From positions 1 through 8,185 of the forward strand of contig CAIMVB010000186.1 in NCBI GenBank assembly GCA_903844785.1: a stretch of DNA of 8,185 nucleotides, given 5' to 3'. This DNA is from an uncultured Rhodospirillales bacterium. GTDB taxonomy: Bacteria; Pseudomonadota; Alphaproteobacteria; Acetobacterales; Acetobacteraceae. The position numbers were made by a program, and so were the translations under genes. This document shows, piece after piece, positions 1 through 6,924 of this stretch. Position 1 is the first letter of the stretch; each line of letters starts with the position of its first letter. The notes below the pieces were generated by a model that worked only from the letters and a program-made list of their open reading frames with translations, was not told where the DNA came from and searched no databases.

Positions 1-1
1 G

Positions 2-895
2 CGTTCGGCAGAACGCGAAGTTTCGCTCTCCTCTGGCAGGCAAGTGATTGCGGCGCTGCGCGAAGCGGGCTTTGCCGTCACACCCATTGATGTTGGTGAT
101 GATCTTGCTGCGGTGATCCGTGCATTGAGCGAGCCGCGCCCCGATGTTGTCTTCAACGCGCTGCATGGGCGTTTTGGTGAAGATGGCTGCGTGCAAGGCG
201 TGTTGGATTGGCTTGGCCTGCCCTATACGCATTCCGGTCTGCGCGCTTCGGCGATGGCGATGGATAAGGCAGCGGCCAAGGCGATTTTTCGTGCCGCTGG
301 CCTGCCCGTTGCGGATGATCGCGTGGTGACGCGTGCGGCATTGGAAGCGGCTGACCCGCTGCCGCGCCCCTTTGTGGTGAAGCCGGTGAATGAAGGTTCA
401 TCCGTTGGTGTCACCATCCTGCATGAAGGTGATAACCGCCGCGCTGCCATTGCGCGTGGCTGGACGCATGGCGATGCCATTATGGTGGAAAGCTTCATCC
501 CTGGCCGGGAATTGACGGTTGGCGTGATGGGGGATCGCGCCCTGGCAGTGACGGATATTCTGGCTGATGCCGGGCAATTCTACGATTACGAAAGCAAATA
601 TGCCTCAGGCGGTTCGCGCCATATTCTGCCCGCGCGAATGGCACCTGAAAGCTACGCACAAGCCATGGATATCGCGCTGCGTGCGCACCAGGCTTTGGGC
701 TGCCGCGGCGCTTCCCGCGCTGATTTGCGCTATGATGATACGCAAGGTGAACCTGGGCGCTTGGTATTGCTGGAAGTGAATACCCAGCCCGGCCTGACGC
801 CAACATCGCTATTGCCCGAACAGGCGGCGCATTGCGGCATGTCCTTCCCCGCGCTTTGCGCCTGGATGGTGGAGCAAGCTCACCATGGCGCGTGA
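2..895 (+). CDS. ddl: D-alanine--D-alanine ligase, 5' end outside window
   Basis: ATP-grasp ligase that joins two D-alanines in the cytoplasm to make the dipeptide used by MurF in peptidoglycan synthesis. The frame is open to the window edge and its first residues ([12 protein letters not shown]) are the conserved N-terminal loop of Ddl, so the gene starts upstream. The GTG at 44 is an internal Val codon. 297 residues are visible against about 306 in E. coli DdlB, so roughly ten are missing. Visible motifs, numbered from the first residue: HGRFGEDG at 55-62, the ATP-binding [11 protein letters not shown] starting at Lys127, the YDYESKY loop around 194-200, and the Mg/substrate segment [12 protein letters not shown] at about 258-269. 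The stop overlaps the ftsQ start by 11 bases, as expected in a dcw cluster. DdlA and DdlB types cannot be told apart by sequence alone; context favours the dcw (DdlB) copy. Confidence 0.96.
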   Translation, partial: RSAEREVSLSSGRQVIAALREAGFAVTPIDVGDDLAAVIRALSEPRPDVVFNALHGRFGEDGCVQGVLDWLGLPYTHSGLRASAMAMDKAAAKAIFRAAGLPVADDRVVTRAALEAADPLPRPFVVKPVNEGSSVGVTILHEGDNRRAAIARGWTHGDAIMVESFIPGRELTVGVMGDRALAVTDILADAGQFYDYESKYASGGSRHILPARMAPESYAQAMDIALRAHQALGCRGASRADLRYDDTQGEPGRLVLLEVNTQPGLTPTSLLPEQAAHCGMSFPALCAWMVEQAHHGA

Positions 896-1760
896 AAGGT
901 TGCTCACCACCTCTGCCAAGAAGAAGGAGCAAGGCCGCCCTTCTGCGGCACATCTTTGGCTGCGCCGGTCACGTCGTTTCGTGGGGCCGGCATTATTCGG
1001 TTCAGCGATACTGATGGGCTTTGGTCTTATCGCCTATGGCATCGCGGCGGTGGATCCGGCCAGTCAGGCACGGCGGATGCTGGATACAGTTGCCGTTTTC
1101 GGTTCGGATCGCAGCATGACGGTGCAGGCGGTGATTGTGGATGGCCGCCAGAACACGCCTTTGCCGTTGATCCGTGAAGCACTTGGTGTTTCCCGCGGGG
1201 ATGCGATGCTGGGCTTTTCCCCTGAAGCGGCGCGGCAAAGGCTGGAATCAATCCCCTGGGTCGCGCAGGCGCATGTTGAACGGCATTTGCCCGCCACCAT
1301 TGTGGTGCGCCTGGAAGAACGCCGCCCCTTCGCCATTTGGCAGAATCAGGGCCGTTTCGTGATTGTTGATCGCCAAGGCAAGACAGTGGCCACTGATGGG
1401 CTGGATCAATTTGGCCCGCTGCCATTGATTGTTGGCCCCGGTGCTGATCAGGCTGCTGCTGCGCTGTATGATCTTCTGGCGGCAGAAACTGAAGTGGCGG
1501 AACGCGTGCAGGCCATGGTGCGCGTGGGCGAAAGGCGCTGGAATCTGCGCCTGCATAGCGGTGCCGATGTATTGCTGCCTGAAGCCGCGGAAGCCGCTGC
1601 CATCAAGCGCCTGGCGGAATTGCAGCAGGAAGCAAAGCTGTTGGACCGCCCCCTTGCCGCGATTGATCTGCGCCTGCCCGATAGGCTTGTGGTGCGCGCC
1701 AATCGTGAAACGCCCGAAACACCACCAGCGCGCCCGACAGCGCGGAGGGAACGCGGATGA
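885..1760 (+). CDS. ftsQ: Cell division protein FtsQ
   Basis: Bitopic inner-membrane divisome protein that in known bacteria binds FtsB/FtsL and links the cytoplasmic ring to septal peptidoglycan synthesis. The 291-residue protein shows the family layout: a short basic cytoplasmic tail (about 1-32, with KKK and RRSRR), one hydrophobic segment at about 33-56, a POTRA domain at about 77-146 (containing [17 protein letters not shown] and the [27 protein letters not shown] stretch, read here as two adjoining pieces), and a beta domain to about 272. The tail is Pro/Arg-rich. The ATG at 885 has GGTGGAG at 868-874, ten bases upstream, and lies inside the ddl end. The stop overlaps the ftsA start in an ATGA. 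Positive-inside topology puts the POTRA domain in the periplasm. Sequence conservation is low in this family, so the call rests on domain layout and position together. Confidence 0.94.
   Translation: MARERLLTTSAKKKEQGRPSAAHLWLRRSRRFVGPALFGSAILMGFGLIAYGIAAVDPASQARRMLDTVAVFGSDRSMTVQAVIVDGRQNTPLPLIREALGVSRGDAMLGFSPEAARQRLESIPWVAQAHVERHLPATIVVRLEERRPFAIWQNQGRFVIVDRQGKTVATDGLDQFGPLPLIVGPGADQAAAALYDLLAAETEVAERVQAMVRVGERRWNLRLHSGADVLLPEAAEAAAIKRLAELQQEAKLLDRPLAAIDLRLPDRLVVRANRETPETPPARPTARRERG
1744..1750 (+). promoter_or_regulatory. ftsA ribosome binding site
   Basis: GGAGGGA lies within the last codons of ftsQ, with about six bases to the ftsA ATG at 1757. It fixes the ftsA start at the ATGA overlap and fits coupled translation of ftsQ and ftsA. 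Confidence 0.75.
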
Positions 1761-3055
1761 ACCAGCTTACCCGCTTGCCCACCGCCTTTGAACCCGCCCC
1801 CGCGCCCCCGCGTCGGCGCCGTCATGCGCGCAATGGCGTCTTTGGTGTTTTGGATATTGGCTCCACTAAAGTTGTTTGCCTGATTGCGCGCATTGAAAGT
1901 GATGGCAGCCCGCGTGTGCTTGGTTTTGGCTGGCAGCGTGGGCGCGGCGTGAAGGGCGGTTCCATTGTGGATCTGGAAGAAGCCGAACGCGCCATTCGTG
2001 CCGCGGTGGGGCAGGCGGAAGAAATGGCCGACACACGGCTTTCTGGCGCCATCGTCAATCTTTCCTGTGGCCAGCCCGATAGTCGGCAATTGCAAATCCA
2101 GTGGGAAATCGCCGGGCGTGCCGTGACGGAACCTGATCTGCGCGCCATTCTGCATGAAGGCCGCCGCCGCACTGCCGAAGAGGGGCGGGAGACTGTCCAT
2201 GCTATCCCGCTTGGCTTCACTGTAGATGCAACGCCTGGCGCGGATGATCCGCGCGGCATGATTTGCGATATGCTGGGTGCGCGCTTGCATATGGTTTCCG
2301 CCGCCGAGGCATCGCTCCGCAATCTTGGCGCCTGCCTGATGCGCTGCGATCTGGAAGTGGAAGAACTTGTCTCGGCGCCCTTCGCTGCAGGTTTGGCGAC
2401 GCTGGTTGAAGATGAAAAGCAACTGGGCGCCACGGTGATTGATATGGGCGGCGGCACCACCAGCCTTGCGGTCTTCAGCGAAGGCCATCTGGTGCATACG
2501 GCGCAAATCCCGGTGGGTGGCGGCCAGGTGACGAATGATCTGGCTACCATCCTATCCACGCCTGTTGCGCATGCGGAGCGGATGAAAACGCTGCATGGCG
2601 CGGTGCATGGTGGCGCGGATGATGAACGCGAATATCTGCCGGTGCCATTGCTTGGCGAAGATGAACATCACATTGCGCGCATTCCGCGCGCCATGGTGGT
2701 TGGCATCATCAAGCCGCGGCTTGAAGAAACTTTCGAGCTGATCAAGGAAAGGCTTGATCAAAGCGGGCTTGGCAAGGAAGGCGGCGCGCGCGTGATCCTC
2801 ACGGGCGGGGCTTCTCAGCTTGTGGGCGTGCGCGAAATGGCGGCGCGTATCCTGGACCGCCAGGTGCGCCTTGGTCGCCCCCAGCCCTTGCGCGGCTTGG
2901 CCGAGGCCGCTTCCGGCCCCGCCTTTGCCGGCGCGGTTGGCCTTTTGATGTGGGGCGCTGGCGAAGGTCGCCCCGTTCTGGATATCGCGCCCGGCCCGGT
3001 AAAGTCTGGCGGCGCGGTGCGTCGTTTAATTCACTGGCTGAAGGACCGTGTGTGA
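1757..3055 (+). CDS. ftsA: Cell division protein FtsA, actin-like Z-ring membrane anchor
   Basis: Actin-fold ATPase that tethers FtsZ filaments to the inner membrane and recruits later divisome proteins. The 432-residue protein carries the phosphate-1 loop VLDIGSTK (31-38), the FtsA-specific 1C/SHS2 region (about 114-195), the phosphate-2 loop VIDMGGGTTS (227-236) and the adenosine motif ILTGGASQLVG (347-357). The last residues, about 419-432 (AVRRLIHWLKDRV), can form a basic amphipathic helix, matching the membrane-targeting sequence of the family. A 28-residue Pro/Arg-rich extension (PPRRRRHAR at about 17-25) precedes the first strand. The start is fixed by the ATGA overlap with ftsQ and the GGAGGGA before it. 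The order ftsQ-ftsA-ftsZ is the standard dcw order. MreB or another actin-like protein is excluded by the SHS2 region and the context. Confidence 0.97.
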   Translation: MNQLTRLPTAFEPAPAPPRRRRHARNGVFGVLDIGSTKVVCLIARIESDGSPRVLGFGWQRGRGVKGGSIVDLEEAERAIRAAVGQAEEMADTRLSGAIVNLSCGQPDSRQLQIQWEIAGRAVTEPDLRAILHEGRRRTAEEGRETVHAIPLGFTVDATPGADDPRGMICDMLGARLHMVSAAEASLRNLGACLMRCDLEVEELVSAPFAAGLATLVEDEKQLGATVIDMGGGTTSLAVFSEGHLVHTAQIPVGGGQVTNDLATILSTPVAHAERMKTLHGAVHGGADDEREYLPVPLLGEDEHHIARIPRAMVVGIIKPRLEETFELIKERLDQSGLGKEGGARVILTGGASQLVGVREMAARILDRQVRLGRPQPLRGLAEAASGPAFAGAVGLLMWGAGEGRPVLDIAPGPVKSGGAVRRLIHWLKDRV

Positions 3056-3105
3056 TGCCGCGCCCTTCCGCCACCCCCATAAACCCTAGCTGCCCAACAA
3101 TGCGT

Positions 3106-3112
3106 GAGGAGG
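3106..3112 (+). promoter_or_regulatory. Strong ftsZ ribosome binding site
   Basis: GAGGAGG, close to a perfect anti-16S complement, sits seven bases before the ftsZ ATG at 3120. It is stronger than the sites before ftsQ and ftsA, which fits the much higher FtsZ level that cells need. The 64-base ftsA-ftsZ gap shows no clear -35/-10 pair. Confidence 0.85.
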
Positions 3113-3119
3113 AAAATCC

Positions 3120-4658
3120 ATGACCTTGAACCTAACGATTCCGCAAAACCAACATACGGATTTTACGCCGCGGATTACGGTGGTGGGCGTTGGTGGTGGT
3201 GGGACCAATGCGGTCAATAACATGATTTCCATGGGCCTTGATGGCGTTGAGTTTCTGGTCGCGAATACGGATGCGCAATCACTGATCCATTCCCGCGCGG
3301 ATCGCCGCGTGCAGCTTGGCCCGCATCTCACGCAGGGTCTTGGCGCTGGCGCGAAGCCGGAAATCGGCCGCGCATCGGCCGAAGAAGCGACTGAAGAACT
3401 CGCGCGCCATATCGAAGGTGTGCACATGATCTTCATCACCGCCGGCATGGGTGGTGGGACCGGCACGGGGGCGGCGCCGGTGATTGCGCGCATGGCACGC
3501 GAACGCGGGATCCTCACGGTTGGCGTGGTCACCAAGCCTTTCGATTTTGAAGGGCCAAAGCGGCGCAAATCCGCTGAGCAGGGGATCGAGGAATTGCAGC
3601 AATTCGTCGATACGCTGATCATCATCCCGAACCAGAATCTCTTCCGCCTGGCCAATGAACGCACCACCTTCCAGGAAGCGTTCAAAATGGCCGATAATGT
3701 GCTGTATATGGGTGTGCGCGGTGTGACGGACCTGATGGTCAACCCCGGCATGGTCAATCTGGATTTCGCTGATATCCGCACCATCATGGCGGAAATGGGC
3801 AAGGCCATGATGGGCACCGGTGAAGCTGAAGGTGATGATCGCGCCCGCCGCGCCGCTGAAGCGGCCATCAGCAATCCGCTGCTGGAAGATATTTCCATGC
3901 GTGGTGCCAAGGGGGTCTTGATCAACATCACCGGCGGCTACGACATGACGCTGTTTGAAGTGGATGGCGCGGCCAATCGTATCCGCGAAGAAGTGGACGA
4001 GGATGCCAATATCATCTTCGGTACGTCAGTTGATGAATCCATGAATGGCCGCGTGCGTGTTTCCGTGGTGGCTACCGGCATTGATGCTGCGGCCATGCGG
4101 GAAGCGGAAAAACCGAAGCTGGTGGCTGTGGGCGGTGGTGCGGCGCAGCCACTTAATGCCGTTGGCACCCAGAATATTGGTGCCGCACCGCCGGCCGCCC
4201 CTGTTGGGCCGGGCCTGCCCTTCATGCGCCGCGCGGCGCAGGCTGCGCCGGCGATGCGCCCGGCTATTGTGGAAGCGGCACCAGCCATTGAAGCTGAAGC
4301 GGCGCCCGCGCCTGCCATGGAAGCGCCGGTGATGTTGGCGCCCGCCCCGGCGGCGCTGCCCGAAATGCCGCAGCTTCGTGTCCCGGTGGCCGATGCCGCG
4401 GAACCGCAGGTCTCTCCTGCGGCGCCGCGTCAGAATGGCCTGCGTGGTCTTTTCGGAAAAGTTACGGGCATGGGCGGCATGATGAAGCGCAACCTTTCCC
4501 CGCAGGCGGAACCGCAAAGCTTCGGGGCGGAAATGCCGCAACCTGCGCGCATGGAACCCGCCCCAGTGTTTACCCCGCGCGCTGAGCCCGCCCGCCCGGC
4601 GCAACAGGATGAAATGAGCCTTGAAATCCCGGCCTTCCTCCGCCGGCAAAGAAGCTGA
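3120..4658 (+). CDS. ftsZ: Cell division GTPase FtsZ
   Basis: Tubulin homologue that polymerises with GTP at mid-cell to form the Z-ring. The GTPase core spans about 18-325: [14 protein letters not shown] (22-35), the tubulin signature GGGTGTG (111-117), and the T7 loop NLDFADIR (213-220) with the catalytic aspartates at 215 and 218 that complete the next subunit's site. After the core comes an Ala/Pro-rich linker (about 331-496) holding a short basic block, [11 protein letters not shown] at 440-450. The protein ends with [16 protein letters not shown] (497-512), the C-terminal peptide that binds FtsA and other partners. At 512 residues it is longer than E. coli FtsZ (383), as usual for Alphaproteobacteria because of the long linker. 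It is the last gene of the operon before a strong terminator. The usual alphaproteobacterial neighbour lpxC is not found downstream. Confidence 0.99.
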   Translation: MTLNLTIPQNQHTDFTPRITVVGVGGGGTNAVNNMISMGLDGVEFLVANTDAQSLIHSRADRRVQLGPHLTQGLGAGAKPEIGRASAEEATEELARHIEGVHMIFITAGMGGGTGTGAAPVIARMARERGILTVGVVTKPFDFEGPKRRKSAEQGIEELQQFVDTLIIIPNQNLFRLANERTTFQEAFKMADNVLYMGVRGVTDLMVNPGMVNLDFADIRTIMAEMGKAMMGTGEAEGDDRARRAAEAAISNPLLEDISMRGAKGVLINITGGYDMTLFEVDGAANRIREEVDEDANIIFGTSVDESMNGRVRVSVVATGIDAAAMREAEKPKLVAVGGGAAQPLNAVGTQNIGAAPPAAPVGPGLPFMRRAAQAAPAMRPAIVEAAPAIEAEAAPAPAMEAPVMLAPAPAALPEMPQLRVPVADAAEPQVSPAAPRQNGLRGLFGKVTGMGGMMKRNLSPQAEPQSFGAEMPQPARMEPAPVFTPRAEPARPAQQDEMSLEIPAFLRRQRS

Positions 4659-4682
4659 GGGCCGGCTTGGCCAGCCCCCTCA
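4656..4682 (+). other. Hairpin overlapping the ftsZ stop codon
   Basis: TGAGGG (4656-4661, including the stop codon) can pair with CCCTCA (4677-4682), with an inner GGC/GCC pairing. No T-run follows, so it is not a terminator by itself. It could protect the mRNA 3' end, or be a chance product of GC-rich DNA. Confidence 0.3.
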
Positions 4683-4701
4683 AGTAACTTCGCCACGCAT
4701 T

Positions 4702-4744
4702 AAAGGATGCTTCGGCCATAACGCCGAAGCATCCTTTTTATTTT
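4702..4744 (+). terminator. Intrinsic terminator of the ddl-ftsQAZ operon
   Basis: A perfect 15-bp stem, AAAGGATGCTTCGGC at 4702-4716 and its complement at 4723-4737, closes a six-base loop. It runs into TTATTTT (4738-4744). The stem ends 44 bases after the ftsZ stop. On the other strand only a weak T-run follows, so it mainly acts on rightward transcription. Confidence 0.93.
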
Positions 4745-4756
4745 GGGTGTTGCAGA

Positions 4757-4786
4757 GAAAAAATCGCGGCTGCTTTTTGCGCCGCG
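4757..4786 (-). terminator. Intrinsic terminator for leftward ctrA transcription
   Basis: CGCGGC (4765-4770) pairs with GCCGCG (4781-4786), with two more GC pairs inside after a one-base bulge. Read on the - strand, the stem is followed by A and then six T (complement of 4758-4763) and CTCT. This is a good Rho-independent terminator for transcripts arriving from ctrA, whose stop is about 160 bases upstream. It sits 12 bases from the oppositely oriented ftsZ terminator, so the two convergent transcripts need not overlap. Confidence 0.75.
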
Positions 4787-4848
4787 TTCTATAATCGCGC
4801 TACCGCAATCATTATCCGGTGCCTGAGAAGAACGAGAACTGATCTAGA

Positions 4849-4882
4849 ACATGCCCGCAGCGCATTCGCGCTGGTGACATGT
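4849..4882 (-). other. Hairpin in the ctrA 3' untranslated region
   Basis: Two nested perfect stems: ACATG (4849-4853) with CATGT (4878-4882), and CAGCGC (4858-4863) with GCGCTG (4868-4873) around the loop ATTC. A 4x4 internal loop separates them. No tight T-run follows on the - strand, so it reads as mRNA structure and not as a terminator. Confidence 0.45.
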
Positions 4883-4912
4883 CCTAAATTTTTCCTGGTT
4901 GTATTTTCGGAA

Positions 4913-4936
4913 GAGCCAAGTGTTTCCACCTGGCTC
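4913..4936 (-). other. Hairpin just after the ctrA stop codon
   Basis: GAGCCA (4913-4918) pairs with TGGCTC (4931-4936). After one mismatch, GTG pairs with CAC around a four-base loop. It begins about nine bases beyond the ctrA stop. The following bases on the - strand (TTCCG) are not a convincing U-tract, so at best it is a weak terminator or a stability element. Confidence 0.4.
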
Positions 4937-4945
4937 AAACAGGCT

Positions 4946-5686
4946 TCAGGCGGCTTGCATGCCGGAAGTGCTGACGGCTGGGTTGCCACCGGTCGCCCAG
5001 AATTCTGCGCGGTCAGATGGTTCACGCAGCACGTAGCCGCGGCCCCAAACCGTACCGATCAGATCTGCTGCGCCCGCAACTGCCAGCTTCTTGCGCAGTT
5101 TGCAGATGAAGACATCAATGATCTTCACTTCAGGTTCGTCGATGCCGCCATAAAGATGGTTCAGGAAAACTTCCTTGGTCAGCACAATGCCCTTGCGCAG
5201 CGCGAGCAATTCCAGAATGGCGTATTCCTTGCCCGTCAGATGCACGGAATTGCCACTCACCGCGACTTCGCGCGACCCGATATTGAGTTGCAGCGGCCCA
5301 ACGGTAAGGGTGGGCTGGCTGAACCCCTTGGCGCGGCGCACAATGGCTTGAATACGCGCGACCAATTCCTGCTGATCGAAGGGCTTGGTGATGAAATCAT
5401 CGGCGCCCATGCCGAAGACTTTCACCTTGGTCTGCGGGCGGCTGACACCTGAAAGGATCAGCACCGGCGTTTCAACGCGGCCTGCACGCAGGCGGCGCAC
5501 AACTTCACCGCCATCCAGATCTGGCAACAGCAGATCCAGGACAATGATGTCGTAATCGTAAAGTTTAGCGAGTTCGAGAGCTTCTTCTCCCGTATCCGCC
5601 GTTTCCACAATCATCGACGCATGCCGAAGCATTAACGAAATGCCGCGCGCCGTGGTGGGATCATCCTCAACTAGCAATACACGCAT
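4946..5686 (-). CDS. ctrA: CtrA-type cell-cycle response regulator
   Basis: OmpR-family transcription regulator. In Caulobacter, CtrA is phosphorylated through CckA-ChpT, blocks replication initiation and controls division, flagellar and pilus genes. In deeper-branching Alphaproteobacteria it mostly controls motility and is not essential. The 246-residue protein has a receiver domain (1-118) with acidic Glu7/Asp8/Asp9, phospho-acceptor Asp51, Ser79 and Lys101. A winged-helix domain (about 125-222) contains the CtrA-diagnostic [38 protein letters not shown] and [10 protein letters not shown] stretches. The tail after 222 is about 15 residues longer than I recall for Caulobacter CtrA (231 residues) and ends in Ala-Ala, like the ClpXP-recognised end there. 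The ATG at 5686 has AGGAG six bases upstream. It is transcribed towards ftsZ. The winged-helix match makes other OmpR regulators unlikely. Confidence 0.96.
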   Translation of the reverse strand: MRVLLVEDDPTTARGISLMLRHASMIVETADTGEEALELAKLYDYDIIVLDLLLPDLDGGEVVRRLRAGRVETPVLILSGVSRPQTKVKVFGMGADDFITKPFDQQELVARIQAIVRRAKGFSQPTLTVGPLQLNIGSREVAVSGNSVHLTGKEYAILELLALRKGIVLTKEVFLNHLYGGIDEPEVKIIDVFICKLRKKLAVAGAADLIGTVWGRGYVLREPSDRAEFWATGGNPAVSTSGMQAA

Positions 5687-5692
5687 TGATCG

Positions 5693-5700
5693 CTCCTTTT
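5693..5700 (-). promoter_or_regulatory. ctrA ribosome binding site
   Basis: AAAAGGAG on the - strand, with six bases between AGGAG and the ATG. It supports the ctrA start at 5686. Confidence 0.85.
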
Positions 5701-5778
5701 GACCGACACAGAGATGTTATCGATTTCCAAAACGAAAGGAAACATCAAAATCACCATCTCCCCGTCTCATGATTGAGA

Positions 5779-5807
5779 ATAATATACGAAAGTAAATAAT
5801 TTGATAA
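5779..5807 (-). promoter_or_regulatory. Candidate ctrA promoter
   Basis: On the - strand, TTATCA (complement of 5802-5807) and TATTAT (complement of 5779-5784) are separated by 17 bases. They match the sigma-70 consensus at 4/6 and 5/6 positions. Transcription would start near 5772, giving a leader of about 85 bases. The DNA is so AT-rich that other pairings can be drawn, so the exact boxes are uncertain. No full TTAA-N7-TTAA CtrA box and no GANTC methylation site is visible between 5687 and 5841, so the autoregulation and CcrM control known from Caulobacter are not evident here. Confidence 0.45.
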
Positions 5808-5841
5808 AGAAAAATTTTAAAAAAAATTTTTGAGATATAAA
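5808..5841 (-). promoter_or_regulatory. A/T-tract block upstream of the ctrA promoter (UP-element-like)
   Basis: Runs of A and T, including AAAATTTT followed by a run of eight A and then five T at 5811-5831, lie directly upstream of the proposed -35. This is where an UP element would contact the RNA polymerase alpha subunits, or where bent DNA would bind a nucleoid protein. The 60 bases 5781-5840 contain only seven G or C, in an otherwise GC-rich window. It also lies just after the hydrolase stop, but there is no GC stem to make it a terminator. Confidence 0.4.
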
Positions 5842-6759
5842 TTAACCACCCTGGGCCGATTGGGGGGAGAAATTGCTTACCAATAGATGAATAGAGGCTA
5901 AAAATTCAGCCGGAGATTCGCGTGATAGGAAGTGTCCGGCCTGCGGCACTACCTTGCGTCCCAGAAGCCGCCCAAAATGCCGCGCACAGGCGGCGCTATT
6001 CTCGGGCGGGTCCACCCCATCTTCCGCCCCATGCAGCACCAGGCTTGGGACAGTGATCATGGGGCGGGCGGCCAGCCGCCGTTCAATTGCCGCATAGGCC
6101 GGATCGCCGGCCACGTTACGGTGCCGGTGGCGATAGGAATGGACCGCAACCGCGACAAAATCGGGGTTGTCGAAACTGGCCGCGGTCCTGGCGAAATCTT
6201 CTGCTGTGAAGGCCATATTGGGCGACCAAAGCCGCCAAAGCAGTTCACAAAGGCCACGCCGATCTGCCGCCAAGCCGGCCGCCCCGCGATCGGTCTGCAA
6301 ATACCACTGGTACCAATGGCGCGCTTCCTGCGCCGGGGATGCCGGGCGGATACTGGCCGCAATATCCTGGATATTATAGCCATTGGCCGAAACCAGACCG
6401 GTCACGCGTTCGGGCCAGAGCGCCGCCACCACACAGGCCGCGCGCCCGCCCCAATCATACCCAGCCAATAAGGCTTTTTCGATTCGCAGCGCATCCATCA
6501 GCGCCAGCAAATCAGCCCCCAAGGCCGCTTGTTCGCCAGAACGCGGCGTGGCCGCATCGATAAACCGGGTTGGGCCATAACCCCGCAAATAGGGGACAAG
6601 GACGCGGAAACCCTGGGCGGCTAGCGCCGGCGCCACGCCATCCCAGGCGCGGGCATCATCGGGGAAGCCATGCAGCAGGATGGCGACAGGCCCGGACTCC
6701 GGCCCGCTCATTTCCACCGCCATATCCACGATCCCAGCTTTTACCATGCGCAATGTCAT
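5842..6759 (-). CDS. Alpha/beta hydrolase with Asp nucleophile (epoxide hydrolase / haloalkane dehalogenase type)
   Basis: 305-residue alpha/beta-hydrolase-fold protein. Visible landmarks are LLHGFPDDARAWD (28-40, oxyanion-side HG), the nucleophile elbow GYDWGG (100-105) with Asp102 in place of Ser, the late acid region HGAEDGVDP (243-251, Asp247 likely), and the catalytic histidine in QAGHFLSRESP (273-283, His276). An Asp nucleophile followed by Trp is typical of epoxide hydrolases and haloalkane dehalogenases, which form an ester intermediate on the Asp. Cap-region tyrosines (149, 153, and Tyr209 in SYRHRHRN) could be the epoxide-opening residues, but this is a guess. The substrate is unknown. 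I chose the ATG at 6759, preceded by AAAGGGGG about nine bases upstream and directly followed by the first domain strand. An alternative ATG at 6789 has GGAG at five-base spacing and adds ten residues. There is no signal peptide, so it is probably cytoplasmic. Confidence 0.88.
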   Translation of the reverse strand: MTLRMVKAGIVDMAVEMSGPESGPVAILLHGFPDDARAWDGVAPALAAQGFRVLVPYLRGYGPTRFIDAATPRSGEQAALGADLLALMDALRIEKALLAGYDWGGRAACVVAALWPERVTGLVSANGYNIQDIAASIRPASPAQEARHWYQWYLQTDRGAAGLAADRRGLCELLWRLWSPNMAFTAEDFARTAASFDNPDFVAVAVHSYRHRHRNVAGDPAYAAIERRLAARPMITVPSLVLHGAEDGVDPPENSAACARHFGRLLGRKVVPQAGHFLSRESPAEFLASIHLLVSNFSPQSAQGG

Positions 6760-6803
6760 GACCGCCCGCCCCCTTTGACAGGTCAGCATATTCTCTCCGG
6801 TAA

Positions 6804-6825
6804 GCATTAACCAAAAGGTTAATGC
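6804..6825. promoter_or_regulatory. Perfect palindrome, likely operator
   Basis: Two 9-bp arms, GCATTAACC at 6804-6812 and its exact complement at 6817-6825, flank four A. It lies 15 bases upstream of the alternative hydrolase start (6789) and 45 upstream of the chosen one (6759). That is a typical place for a dimeric repressor site. No T-run follows on either strand, so it is not a terminator. It is not a CtrA box: the two TTAA are eight bases apart, not seven. The cognate regulator is unknown. Confidence 0.55.
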
Positions 6826-6849
6826 GTTATCGAATGAGTGATTTAATCC

Positions 6850-6881
6850 AAAAATTTTTCGCAACCCTGGCGTGGGTTGCG
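6850..6881 (-). terminator. Possible terminator after the CMD gene
   Basis: CGCAACCC (6860-6867) pairs perfectly with GGGTTGCG (6874-6881) around a six-base loop. On the - strand the stem is followed by five A and then five T. The T-run is displaced from the stem base, so termination would be weaker than usual. It lies about 117 bases after the CMD stop and would separate that transcript from the hydrolase gene. Confidence 0.4.
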
Positions 6882-6924
6882 CGCTGGCCATGCGCCCCAT
6901 GGCTGCGGCGGCCAAGCGCCTTCC

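Noticed and set aside
44..46. GTG as the start of ddl
   Set aside because: The frame is open to the window edge, and the upstream residues [12 protein letters not shown] are the conserved Ddl N-terminal loop. The true start lies outside the window.
4790..4795. Perfect TATAAT on the + strand as an sRNA promoter in the ftsZ-ctrA gap
   Set aside because: No acceptable -35 lies 16-18 bases upstream, and the bases overlap the end of the ctrA terminator stem region. Kept only as a weak possibility.
4874..5452. + strand ORF of 192 residues antisense to ctrA
   Set aside because: It is the complementary shadow of the well-conserved ctrA coding sequence, with no ribosome site and no recognisable domain.
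5932..6471. + strand ORF of 179 residues antisense to the hydrolase
   Set aside because: It is a shadow of a gene with a clear catalytic triad, and its residue composition is unlike a folded protein.
6807..6822. CtrA box TTAA-N7-TTAA within the palindrome
   Set aside because: The two TTAA are separated by eight bases, one too many. The full 9-bp symmetry suggests another dimeric regulator.
6760..6915. Longer hydrolase starting at the ATG at 6915
   Set aside because: It would add over 50 residues unlike the family, run through the terminator-like hairpin and the palindrome, and has no clear Shine-Dalgarno sequence. Only 6759 and 6789 are credible starts.
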